Below, piece by piece: positions 1 to 9,887 of a DNA stretch of 64,000 nt. Under the pieces are notes generated by a model. It saw only the letters and a list, made by a program, of their open reading frames with translations, made no database searches and was not told the origin of the DNA. Position 1 is the stretch's first letter; each line of letters starts with the position of its first letter. The DNA is from Tetramitus jugosus (taxonomy: Eukaryota > Heterolobosea > Eutetramitea > Acrasida > Vahlkampfiidae), in the NCBI GenBank assembly GCA_937625935.1, contig OW569391.1:186001-250000 (forward strand). Direction: 5' to 3'. The translations under genes and the position numbers were made by a program.

Positions 1-1891
1 TGTATAGTGCAATACCTTGTCCCTTAAGGTGATTAGATAGAGTGTTCTCACTGATAATTCCCCCAGATTTTGCGTAAACACCGATACCATTTGTTGAGTT
101 GTTATGAACCCTATTACCTACAATATGAGCAGTGGAGGACACGAGAGAGATGGCATCCTCTGCTTGATGAGAGCCACTATCAACCTCGAATACTTTGCGA
201 TTCCCACATATTTCATTTTTCTTGATAATAGGAGTACCATTTGAGCAATTAGTCATACAAATTCGTCCCTCTACAACACAGTTCTGAATAATAACATCGC
301 AATCTATTATTTCCAAGATGAAGGGATGTTGAAGTTTTGAGATAAAACGAATTCCAGAGAACACGATACCCAATTGAGAGATGACAATTTTGTCGCCACG
401 AACGATCGTTTGATTTTCGACACCACAGAACCGTATATTAGGACGAAGTACATGATAATTGTCACAAATTGGAAAAACACCTTCAGATAAATAGATCGTC
501 ACGCTCTTTGCTTTCACATAATAATTCACAACTTGTAATGCATCTTCCAAGCAATGGAAAGTATTCTCAGCTTTTTCTTTGTACCCTATCATGTCCATCA
601 AGAAAGTTCGCTTCTTCGGAGTCACATACAAGACAACATCATCCGTTGTTTCGTAGATAATAGGAGATGAAGAGTAAGTTGTTCCTCCAGGTGTTGAAGG
701 TTCTCGAGGAGAACTGAGATAATATCCTATCTTTGGAGATGAAGACAGCTTACTCCCCCTTGGTGATGTTACGGAAACTTCCTTACAGGGCTGGATATCT
801 CTCTTTTTCCCTACACTAATTGTCAGTCTCGGCGATCTTACTCGTGCTCCCTCATTCTCGGGTGTTCTGATTTCTTGGGAGTGAATCACTTGGTAGCAAA
901 TCTTTTTGATTTGGTTCGCTGTGGGCCTTCTCTCTGCATGAAGGCTTAGCATCTTCGTTACTACAACAACTAATGTTTGATGATACGATTGTCGAGTGTT
1001 CTGGATCTCCTTAGCGAGTTGATCAAAAGTCCTCTTTTCACCACAACCATTTAACTCCCAAGCTATGTTTCGAGTCATACACAATGTCATCATCATGTAC
1101 GCAATACAGCCTAGAGAGAATATATCAACCTTAAAACCATACTTCTCCCTCATGTACATTTCTGGTGCCATCGTGTTTAAACTACCCACAAAAGAATGTC
1201 TCTTACTAACACTCTCTATTGTCTTGCTCAATCCGAAATCACCAATGACAACTTTAAGAGTCGATTCTGCTGTTGCCACAAAAATATTGGGCGGTTTCAA
1301 ATCTCTATGGGCCATCTTTTGAGAGTGAATGTATGATAGAGCATCACTAATATCGTATAGCACTTGGTATATTTGCTCCTGAGAAAAGAATCTCTTCTGG
1401 AAACGATACTGCGAGATGAGAATTGATAAATCGCCTAAAGTGTAAAGATCCATCGTGAAATAGAGGATATATTCTTCCTTCTCCTCCGAGATGTGCTCAT
1501 AGATATCATGAACTTTAACAACAGAAGGATGATCCAATTTCAAGCAGTTTTCTACCTCTCTTTTCGCTTGTCGCATTTCTTCCATGTCTTGGGCACAGAC
1601 TCGCTTCAATGCAAAATCAGTGTTGGTTTCTTCATGAACCACATGATACACATTGCCCTGAGCTCCATTTCCGAGCTTTCGTTTGACTGCGAATTGCTTG
1701 ACCAGCTCTTCATTTTGATAAACCAAGATTAATGGTCCCTGGAAATGAACGCTAGCCGTATAACTGGCAGGTTCAGGCTGATACTGAGAGGAAGAAACGG
1801 CGACAAGGCCGTTACTAGGTAGATGTAACGTTTTATTGTACATTCGCATTTTTTTGTTGGCAAAGCTTTTGTGTTGTTCACTGACCTTCAT
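1..1891 (-). CDS. Ser/Thr protein kinase fused to a right-handed beta-helix region (partial, C-terminus outside window)
   Basis: The minus-strand frame stays open from the ATG at 1891 to the left edge (about 630 codons, no stop). The glycine loop GNGAQGNVY lies near residues 74-82 and the VAIK-type lysine (FALKRV) near 96. The catalytic loop HRDLKPPN is near 195, DFG near 218, and an activation-segment APE-type motif (MAPEM) follows. The kinase order and sequence style are NEK-like. After a Ser/Pro-rich linker (about 360-430), the region from about 440 onward reads as repeated short beta strands with Asn/Gly turns (for example FCGVENQTIVRGD and VHNNSTNGIGVY), typical of pectate-lyase-like parallel beta-helix repeats. 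The catalytic residues look intact, so the enzyme is probably active. The beta-helix part is probably a binding or scaffold module. Substrate unknown. It lies head-to-tail upstream of nothing visible and 51 bp downstream of PTEN. Confidence 0.8.
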   Translation of the reverse strand, partial: MKVSEQHKSFANKKMRMYNKTLHLPSNGLVAVSSSQYQPEPASYTASVHFQGPLILVYQNEELVKQFAVKRKLGNGAQGNVYHVVHEETNTDFALKRVCAQDMEEMRQAKREVENCLKLDHPSVVKVHDIYEHISEEKEEYILYFTMDLYTLGDLSILISQYRFQKRFFSQEQIYQVLYDISDALSYIHSQKMAHRDLKPPNIFVATAESTLKVVIGDFGLSKTIESVSKRHSFVGSLNTMAPEMYMREKYGFKVDIFSLGCIAYMMMTLCMTRNIAWELNGCGEKRTFDQLAKEIQNTRQSYHQTLVVVVTKMLSLHAERRPTANQIKKICYQVIHSQEIRTPENEGARVRSPRLTISVGKKRDIQPCKEVSVTSPRGSKLSSSPKIGYYLSSPREPSTPGGTTYSSSPIIYETTDDVVLYVTPKKRTFLMDMIGYKEKAENTFHCLEDALQVVNYYVKAKSVTIYLSEGVFPICDNYHVLRPNIRFCGVENQTIVRGDKIVISQLGIVFSGIRFISKLQHPFILEIIDCDVIIQNCVVEGRICMTNCSNGTPIIKKNEICGNRKVFEVDSGSHQAEDAISLVSSTAHIVGNRVHNNSTNGIGVYAKSGGIISENTLSNHLKGQGIALY

Positions 1892-1942
1892 GGTGAAGTA
1901 CTACTGGACACTTGACACACCGATCAAAACCAAAAAACAAAA

Positions 1943-3377
1943 TTACTCGTCTTTTGTTTGATCAAGAACATTGGAGGATTCATCCTGTGGCGATCGTTCA
2001 ACTTCAGGCAATTCATCAATATCCAAAGTTTGATTCTTTTCAAACTCTTCTAGATCCTTGGCAATATCAATTTCACTTGTGCTTGCCCGATTCTTTGTCG
2101 TGTCAATTGTAATGGCACTCTCGGCCACAGCAAACGACGCTCTTCGCAATGATTCATTCTCTGCAGAAAAAGTACCATCCGAACTTGCACTTCCATTCTC
2201 CAAACTGCCACCATTTCCGCCATTGTTGTTGCTTGTATTCAGCGGATCATACTTTTCGACAGACACGAGATCAAAGTGCACTTCAACAGAGAAATTGGCG
2301 TCATATTTCTTGTCTTTCGAATCCTTGTGAACACCATCAATCTCAGACTTGTGCAAACTCATAAATGTACTGCCATTCTCCGTCACAAATCTCGGATTGA
2401 CCCAAAAATGCAACAACTCCTCCGTTTTCACCTTACCCTTCTTCATGACAATAATCTTAAAGTCCGTATCCATCACCAGATCCTTTGTGACCGTCATTTC
2501 GACCGATGTATCAGTCACACGATTCGTCGAATTCCTCTTCAACGCATCATCCTTATTGTTATACAACTCTTCTTGCTTATAATCCATAATCATGACAAAG
2601 TACTGAGCAGCCGATGTATAGTTGGCCAATTTGACAGATTTGACCCTCAATTTCTGAATCGGATTCTTCTCCTGCAAATAACGATAAAAATAGAGAACGT
2701 AGCGACGTTGACTAGGTATGGTGACACCTTGATCATCATACGTTCTTCTCTGACCATAAAACTTTAATGATTCAGCCGCAGTGTAGTTGCCCGTGTAGCA
2801 CAAGTAGGAACAAATCATGACACCTGTGCGTCCCTTGCCTGCCTTGCAATGAATCACTGCGACATTGTTCTCATTGGCAGTCAACCATGCGTGAACGTCT
2901 TGACAAAAGGCCATGATCAAATCAAATAGTGGTGCATTGTGATCGTCGAATGGGTATCGACCGACTCTGCCTTCAAACACATCATCGTCATAGTCACGCT
3001 CCGAACACAAGTTGTACACTTTGAAGCATTTGCCGTGTTGAGACTCTAGAAAATCAATGACTTTGCCTCGAGGGTTACGAAAGAGTGACTCTGTTTTGAC
3101 AGAGGGGAATCCCATTGCAATAATTCGATTGTTGATATCTGTGTAGAGTGTGTAGTGTAGTGTGTAGTGTGTAGTTGTAGTTGTATGTGCATTTAAGGAA
3201 AAAAAAAGCGCGCCAAAAAAAAGTGTGAGGATATTTCGAATGTCCTGACATTGAAAAAAAGAAGCAGAAAAAACAATGGAAATGGTGCGAGTACGAACAA
3301 GTCATATCTAAATCATATCCACTAATTTGAATTCTTCGCTTATTCTTGCTGACAATTCTTCTTGCTAATGTTGCCAT
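1943..3377 (-). CDS. PTEN: PTEN-type phosphatidylinositol 3-phosphatase, two exons
   Basis: Exon 1 is 3377-3299 and exon 2 is 3138-1943. The 160-nt intron has donor GTTCGT and acceptor CAG; joining in phase 1 gives a 424-aa protein. Exon 1 encodes the basic N-terminal module (IVSKNKRRIQISGYDLDMT), the equivalent of the PIP2-binding segment of PTEN, which exon 2 alone lacks. The joined protein continues YINNRIIAMGFP as in PTEN. The active-site loop HCKAGKGRTG puts the catalytic Cys at residue 124, the same number as in human PTEN. The TI loop (GVTIPSQRRYV) and a C2-like region follow, then an acidic Ser/Thr-rich tail. Family role: dephosphorylation of PtdIns(3,4,5)P3 at the inner plasma membrane, which shapes chemotaxis and growth signalling. 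Length is close to the human protein (403 aa). No C-terminal PDZ ligand is evident. Confidence 0.95.
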
Positions 3378-3903
3378 TCTTGTTGTTTGTTTTTGTTGTT
3401 CGTTAGCTCACGTGGTTTTTTTGTTGTTGTTGTTGGTAAAAATTTTGTAATGTCTGTTTGTTGGCTGGCACACAACTTTGCAAAAACGATGTCTTGTGTG
3501 AGTTGTTTTTGTTGTTGTTTGTGTGGTGGGTGAGGCGAAAGAAGAACACAACGTTTTTTTCTGTTCGAACTGATGTGTGTATCGAAGAGGGTTTGTGGCT
3601 GTGTTTCAGCACTGTCAGTCGGTGTCGGATTTTTATTATCTGACAGGAGAGTCGTTTTAATATTCCGACTTGCCTAGATGGAGATTGGGTATTTGAGAAG
3701 TGAAGACTGTGTGGGCTGTTGTATTTCTGTTGAAGTTCGTTTTCCATTTATTCGTGTTCTCGTGTGCTTGCATAAACTTTGTGATGCCTTTGTCCCGTAA
3801 ACATCCCGCCGCTGAACATCCACTGGCCAATCTACAGTCCCCTTCTTTGTGGCAAAAAAAAAGCTTTTGATGTTTCTCCCGCTCGCATTGAGCTTTTGAA
3901 ACG
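3378..3903. other. Intergenic region between MED21 and PTEN
   Basis: T/GTTG-rich sequence upstream of PTEN and downstream of MED21. Only low-complexity ORFs without a credible product are present. I see no RNA gene or repeat beyond simple GTTG runs. Confidence 0.5.
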
Positions 3904-4347
3904 TTAGTTCACTTGTTCTTTCTTCATGTGAAAATGATGATCAGAAATTTGCTTGAGCGCACTTGAAATTTGATCCAACAGCACTTGAGCTTCGTGCGTA
4001 CGACTCACGAGCTCTTCTGTTCCCCTACTGTTCTTCTCGTCCAATTGCTTGAGTTGTTCCGTTTGTTGCTTCGTGTCAACCTGTGGCAACTCGTTCAACA
4101 ATTTTTCAAAAGTGAGACAAGCACTAACAAAATCCTGACCGTATTTTGTCGCCATTTCTTGCGCTTCTTCCATTGATTTGAATGGAGCGTTTTCTTCGAG
4201 GAGAGGCGGTTGAAGGGATGCACTCAACGGTATGTCGTCACGTATTTGCACGGGTGGTGCAATTTGTTGGAGACAACCGACACTGTCGATCATGGTGCTC
4301 ACCATGACTGACAATTGTGTTTGTAGTTGTGTGATCTTGTCTGACAT
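3904..4347 (-). CDS. MED21: Mediator complex subunit 21
   Basis: The protein is 147 aa. I chose the ATG at 4347 because the sequence from there (MSDKITQLQTQLSVM, then LQQIAPP) aligns with the conserved start of Med21/Srb7 (M-D-x-L-T-Q-L-Q... LQQ-x-x-PP). The upstream in-frame extension is low-complexity and has no homology. The middle carries a conserved-looking stretch (MEEAQEMATKYGQDFV). The C-terminal half is a coiled coil rich in Gln/Glu/Leu (about 90-140), matching the Med7-Med21 heterodimer helix. Family role: middle module of Mediator, bridging transcription factors and RNA polymerase II. Length matches human Med21 (144 aa). Confidence 0.88.
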   Translation of the reverse strand: MSDKITQLQTQLSVMVSTMIDSVGCLQQIAPPVQIRDDIPLSASLQPPLLEENAPFKSMEEAQEMATKYGQDFVSACLTFEKLLNELPQVDTKQQTEQLKQLDEKNSRGTEELVSRTHEAQVLLDQISSALKQISDHHFHMKKEQVN

Positions 4348-4486
4348 TTTTTTGTTCGAGGAAAAGCATGAAGGAAAAAATGATTTTGGTCTTGTTGGGC
4401 AATTTGTTTTTTGTCCGATGTGAAGTGGATTGTATCTGACAAACAATATGTCTCAAGGAGTTGTTGCTATGCAGTCAGGAAAACTG

Positions 4487-7400
4487 TTATTTATTGTAGC
4501 CAAACTGTGCATCACTATTGTCCGAGGACGCATTCATTGAAGGCAGTGTGGGTGCACTCGTCGTTGTTTGGCTTGGCAAGTGTTCCTGATGTTGTTGGGC
4601 TTGCGGATGAGAGTGTCGATATTGACGAAAGTAAGAACTCATCGTTTGAGGATGTTGACTCATTGAACTATTGTAGGGCGGGGGAGGAGAAACATGACGA
4701 TACGGCGGTATGTCATCCGGTGCCACATAGTGCTGCTGCTGATTGCTCACACCACCGTGGTCAAGTTGCTGACGATGTTGCTGATAAGGGGCAGAGGAAG
4801 GTGATAGTGAAGATAAAGACAACGAGAGTTGTCGGTAGCCAATCGGAGGTGCTGAGTAACTGGGAAGAGAAGCAGAGGGCGCATCCGATGATGGATAGGA
4901 CAGTGCTGAATACGCCGGAGGGTTGAGTGAGGTATTCTCCTCTGTTGGTGGTGGTGGTTGTGGAGGCAGTGACGAATTGACTTCATTGTTGACCGATGGA
5001 GATTTTGGATAATGAACGTGATTGTAAATCATATCGGGTATGTTTGACCCAGATTGATTCAAGTGAGGATCTCTTAACCTGTATGAGGCCTCAAACTCGA
5101 TAAATACTAACAAAGAGATAGAAAGATAGGTTGGTCAGTGCGCTGGTGAAACATGAAGAAAAAAGAATGAAATGTGTAACGAACACATGATCCATCACAA
5201 TCTACATACAATTAAATAATTCGTTGTCCGTTGTTTTTAGCTCATTTCTATACCTTGTATCAGACATGAGACTCATCAAATCCTTGAAATTAAAGTCATG
5301 AATGCTCCTTTTGGTTTTCAAAGCCTGACCTTGTCTAAGAAAATATTTTTGTGCATGGCTCTGCACCTGTTTGGGTGATTTGCCACTAATGAGCTTTGAA
5401 ATATTCTTCCAGTTTCCTCTACCATGCAAATAAACACCAATCAGGAAACGAATGTGCTCCTCTTTGGTCCAACCTCTTCGGAACCGTTGAGTGGAAGAAC
5501 CCCTCTGTATTGCACATTGAAAGCTAGACAGCGGAGATGGGGATCCTGACTCACTGTCATCATCTATCATTGTTACTGTCGTTGTGTTTGTGGCTGCTGT
5601 GGATGTTGTCGTTGACATCATTGGACTGTTACGACTACTATTGTTGCCACTACTTCCATGACTACTACTATTATTGTTGCTCTGATTAGGATTGTTGTTG
5701 TTGTTATTGTTATGATAATTATTACTACTACTATTACTATTGTTAATATTATTGTTGTTGTTATTGCCATGATAATTGCCATGATGCATATTATTCATGC
5801 TATTGTTGTGATAGTTGTGGATGCCATTGTTGTGGTGGATATTGGATGAAGATTGTTGCGTAGTGACCTGTGAGAAAGATGTTACTGGCAACTCCAACGA
5901 CTTTTGCTGCTGCTGTTGTTGGTTGTTGGATGAGTAAACTTGACTGGTACTATTGCTCACTTGTGGAATGAGTGGTGGTTCAGATGACTCAAAATGATGA
6001 CTGGTTGTTCTGGATGGCGATGATCGAGAAAACGATTCATGGCTATTGACCCTAGAGTTCAACGAATGACCATCATGATGATGACTGCTGTAACTACTAC
6101 CACTACTGGTTGGATTGTTGCTATTGTTGTGATCCATCATTGCAAAGGACTTTGAAGAGGGAGTAGTGAGCACTGCTTGTTGCTGCTCTCTGTCCTGTGC
6201 ATATACTTGTGCATCTCTCTGTTGTTGAGACTGATGATGATGCCTATACTGATGAACCACATGATAGTCATATGCAGGACCATGATGACTCATGGGATGC
6301 TGCTGTTGCTGCTGCTGATGGTGATGAGGATGATGCATCACATGTGACCAAGCATTGTGAGGCGGTGTTGAGAGGTGTTGAGAGCTACCGCTACGCACTG
6401 CCGCAGCAATATCATCTTCAACGTATGCTGGTGGAGGAGAGCTGTGCGCCGCCGCCGTTGCTGCCATCATCTCACCTCCACCCACCGTAGTCGTCGAAGA
6501 ACCTCCAAAGTGCCATTGTTGGCTCTGTAAAGTTTGATTCCGCTCCGACGGAGAAAAAGACGGCCGTTTTGCGCGAAAAAAATTATCCTCTTTCCGAATG
6601 GAGTCTGAACGCGGGTATATTGATCCAATTGCGTTAAAGTTGTGACCCCGCTCTTGATTTTCACTTGATTCTCGTTGATGGTGATGATGAATATCTCCCG
6701 ATGCGGTGGAGCTCATGGATGTTGTGACCCCTGAGGAACGACTGTTATTGTGATCATTTTCACGAAATGGAAATGGAGCAAGCGTAGAGCGAGATTGAGG
6801 CTGCTGGAGAGGATGAAACGTATTGTGTTGTTGTTGTTGTTGTTGTTGTTGTAATACAGGCTGAGAGCGATAATTGTGATGATGTTGGTGATGATGATGA
6901 TGACTCATTGCACCTGGCACAGATCGAAACGACTCGTGATGATTTTCCAACAGACGATCTGTTAATGATGACAATGGTGGTAATGAAAAGGGTGATGTTG
7001 ATGTCAATGTCACCACTCGTTCTCCTTGATATTGATTATTGGGTACACTTTGACTGCTACTACTATTGTCATCATTCAATTTTTGTCTCTTGGTTAGATT
7101 ACCACTGTTGTTCATGTTACTATAGGGATGATGATGATGATGAAGAAGAGGATCATTCGTCTGTAGTCGTCGTCCTTCCATCATTCTTGTTCTTGCATGA
7201 TCACTCTCATTCCTACTCCCATCATCATCCGCATCATTCCCGTCGTCGTCATCACCATCATCACCACCATCATCATCGTCGTCATCGTCATCATTATTAC
7301 CAACACCTCCAACAATACTTTCATTGTTGTTATCACAAACATCATGACTCATCATCGTATTAGTTGCTATCGTTGTGGTGGATGATAAGCTCTCACTAAG

Positions 7401-7814
7401 CTTTCTCTTTTGATTGTTATGAGTGTCATGTTGTTGCATAAAATGATATTGTCTATGATCACTAGGATTATCCCTTAATATGAAAGCTTCATGTTGTTGT
7501 TGTTGTTGTTGTTGTTGATATGATGTTGTTGTGGTTGTTGCTGTTGATAAATGATCATTAGGTTGATCGTGATTCGTGCTGTGGTGCTGAAATGGTTGCC
7601 GTCGAGCCTGATTTTCTGCTCGTGTCGCTGTCGTCAATTTTTCATCTTGCACGAATCCACCACCGTTATTGGAAGAAAGTGTAGGGGAATTGGAAATGGT
7701 TGGGGTGGAAGAATGAATGGCGGTGGTCGGTGGAGGTAATGGTTGGGAGGAGGGTAATGGTAACAATTGTGATGGAGATGGATTATTGTTGCTCCTTTCA
7801 TGCAAATTTGTCAT
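4487..7814 (-). CDS. Large SHAQKYF-type single-repeat Myb transcription factor, two exons
   Basis: Exon 1 is 7814-5210 and exon 2 is 5106-4487. The 103-nt intron (donor GTATGT, acceptor TTAG) joins in phase 1 to give a 1074-aa protein. The Myb/SANT repeat is at about 781-828: WTKEEHIRFLIG, GNWKNISKL and the diagnostic SHAQKYF recognition helix. This subclass (plant CCA1/MYBST1-like, also in amoebae) binds DNA with one repeat. The 770 residues before it are low complexity: poly-Gln, poly-Asn, His runs (HHHHH) and an Asp-rich block near 170-200. Exon 2 adds a Pro/Gln/Ser/Tyr-rich tail. A basic stretch, KTKRS, follows the Myb domain and may help nuclear import. Without splicing the ORF ends 8 bp past the donor. 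The join is supported by frame and phase agreement only, not by a known homologue. Confidence 0.85.
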
Positions 7815-8661
7815 TTTTCATACAGTGCTGTGTCGATCTATCTGGTAGAAAAATTTTTGAGAGAGCAGAAAAAAAAAGAGGGTGTGAACTTCCTTCTTTT
7901 TTTGTTTTGTGTTGAGTTGTGATCACGTCCCGTCAGTAGTTGCTACGTTTTTTTGTTTGTTTTGTGAAATATGGGAGAGCAGAGTGAGGGGAGTTGCTGG
8001 TGACTGTATTGTTGTTGAGTCCGTATTGTGCGTGGTGTTAAGCCTACTGGTAGATGGTGTGGTGGGATACGGGTGTTTGATTTTGTTGTTTTACGAAGTG
8101 ATTTGACAGGACTGTGGGAAGCAAAAAAAGGAATTCAACCCTTGTACGCAGAATGATGGTTTTATTGACGAAAGCCTTCCCCCTAAATTGAACTATCCTA
8201 CCTCGGAAATTTATGCTTTTCAATCTAAACTGAACACTTGGAAGTTTGAGAAATTTTGTACTTTGCGCCTGCAGATCTTTGGTGTTGGTTGGCTAATCTT
8301 ACAACACCAAGCGTCCCCCACGGCTCACATTGCATCAAAAGCACCACATCAATTGAAAATGGGGTAATCAATTTTACCCGCGCTGTGGGAACACAAACTT
8401 CCGCTTGTTCCAAATGTACTATTGCGACTTATTTGGTGTTTGTCCGATCAATCTAAAGAAGGACGTCCGACGCAACCGCTACTGGACAATCTGCTCTTCG
8501 TTGTTTCACAACAGATTCCATGGTCAACTACAATCGGTGGACCAAACAATTCACACAACCAAAGAAAAATATACAACCAAACGTAACTCAAAACACTCAA
8601 AAAAAAAGCTCATAGATCAAGAGCTCTCAACGTTGACGACCATCATTGTTGATTCTATTTA
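7815..8661. other. Intergenic region upstream of the Myb gene
   Basis: 847 bp between the Myb gene start and the end of the GYPPQQ gene. It contains T-rich and GTTG-rich leader-like sequence at 7815-8110. ORFs of 60-114 codons at 8225-8749 have no recognisable composition or domain. I see no RNA gene. Confidence 0.5.
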
Positions 8662-9075
8662 TTATTGGTATGGATATGCGTGCTTGTACATTTTTCTCTG
8701 TGCCTTCATACGCTTCTTCATCATCTTTCTAGCTCCCTTACCACCATAGTGAACATGAGGAGCATACATGGGTTGAGCCGTTGGTGGGTAATACACTGGT
8801 GGAGCTACACCCATTGGCACATTGGCATAACCTTGATGATACATGGGTGGTGGCACTCCTACACCATACATGGCTGGTTGTTGTGGAGGATAGACAACTT
8901 GTGGTGGAGGCACACCATAGGCCATTTGTGGTTGTGGAACTACACCATATGGTTGAGGTGGAGGCACACCAACATATTGTTGTGGTGGATATCCTTGTTG
9001 AGGTGGATATCCTTGTTGTGGGGGGTATCCCTGTTGAGGTGGGTATCCTCCAAGTGGTTGTTGATATGGATTCAT
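8662..9075 (-). CDS. Small Pro/Tyr/Gln-rich protein with GYPPQQ repeats and a basic tail
   Basis: 137 aa starting at ATG 9075. The N-terminus holds four tandem hexapeptides GYPPQQ (about residues 9-33), followed by degenerate VPPPQ/YGV units up to about residue 110. This is the XYPPX type of repeat seen in annexin VII, rhodopsin tails and many amoeba proteins. The last 25 residues are strongly basic (KGARKMMKKRMKAQRKMYKH). Low sequence complexity and absence of a folded domain suggest a disordered adaptor or condensate-type protein, with the basic tail able to bind membrane or nucleic acid. No signal peptide or membrane segment is present. Single exon. Function unknown. Confidence 0.8.
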   Translation of the reverse strand: MNPYQQPLGGYPPQQGYPPQQGYPPQQGYPPQQYVGVPPPQPYGVVPQPQMAYGVPPPQVVYPPQQPAMYGVGVPPPMYHQGYANVPMGVAPPVYYPPTAQPMYAPHVHYGGKGARKMMKKRMKAQRKMYKHAYPYQ

Positions 9076-9887
9076 ATTAATTTATTTATATAGAGAGAAA
9101 GTGGAGTGGGTGTCAAAGCTGTTGTTGTTGATTGGTTTTTTTTCTGGTTGGGGTGAAATTTTTTGAGCTTTTTTTTTATTGGACGAAGGTTGTTCGCCGT
9201 TGGAACTTGAGATCGACGAGTTTTTGATCCAGAAATGACGAATCAAGGAGTAATATCACCGCGGGGAAATCGTCGCTTCCTTTCAGAGTAAATTTAGGCC
9301 GATATCGAAATGAAAATTGTATTAGTTGACCCAAGCCCCAAGGAAGCCATGAGATATCTTTCTGTGGCTAAAATGAGGAATGTCCTGTACATTTCATTGC
9401 TTTGGAAATTATTTCGTGATCATCACTCTTCTCTTTAATTATAGGAAAGCTTGGCTGCAGAGGAGGATAGTGCTTTTCCAATGCAACCTTGAACCATTGC
9501 GACGAGTCTCAGCTACTAGAGCGAAACATCAGTCAGTATGGTTCTGCACTCAACAAATTCAATGTAATAAAACAAAGCTCGTGAGCTTTGCGATAGATAT
9601 TACAACTATCGAGAACAGATACTACACTTGATCCAAGCCAGAGAGGCCGAGGAAGGTGTTTGTTGAAAAGATCCAGAGAAAATATCAACGCCTTATAACG
9701 TTTCTACTGTCATGGTTCTGTTTCACTTTGGTGTGGGTCTGGAGTCATGAACAGAACGGATACACTGAAGTTTGAATCGGTCATCGTTCTGGTTGAAGCA
9801 CCGAAATTTTGTCCAAAAAAGTCACTGTTCCTTCATAATTATGAATTCGAAAACAACAAGAACAAAGCATTGATGCAACGAGACTGT
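9076..9887. other. Intergenic region, possibly with coding relics
   Basis: 812 bp between MCM3 and the GYPPQQ gene. A plus-strand stretch at 9310-9630 has short runs in different frames that look protein-like (MKIVLVDPSPKEAMRYL near 9310; QLLERNISQYGSALNKF near 9510), separated by stops. I could not join them by any canonical intron. It may be an eroded gene, but support is weak. No RNA gene seen. Confidence 0.3.

Noticed and set aside
3190-3220. E2F-like GCGCGCCAAAA as a PTEN promoter element
   Set aside because: It lies within PTEN intron 1 and similar matches occur by chance in coding sequence (for example near 20600, 41298, 46278).
3403-3747. Minus-strand ORF of 114 codons upstream of PTEN
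   Set aside because: Low-complexity Gln/His/Ser content, no domain, and it lies in the likely PTEN leader.
5107-5209. Two separate genes, Myb and a Pro-rich ORF starting with TTG at 5113
   Set aside because: The downstream ORF has no ATG at its start, and GTATGT/TTAG sites join both in frame and phase.
6800-7530. Trinucleotide GTT/GAT runs as microsatellites of their own
   Set aside because: They code for the Gln, His and Asp runs of the Myb protein.
8225-8749. Overlapping ORFs on both strands upstream of the Myb gene
   Set aside because: Composition not protein-like and no splice structure that lengthens them.
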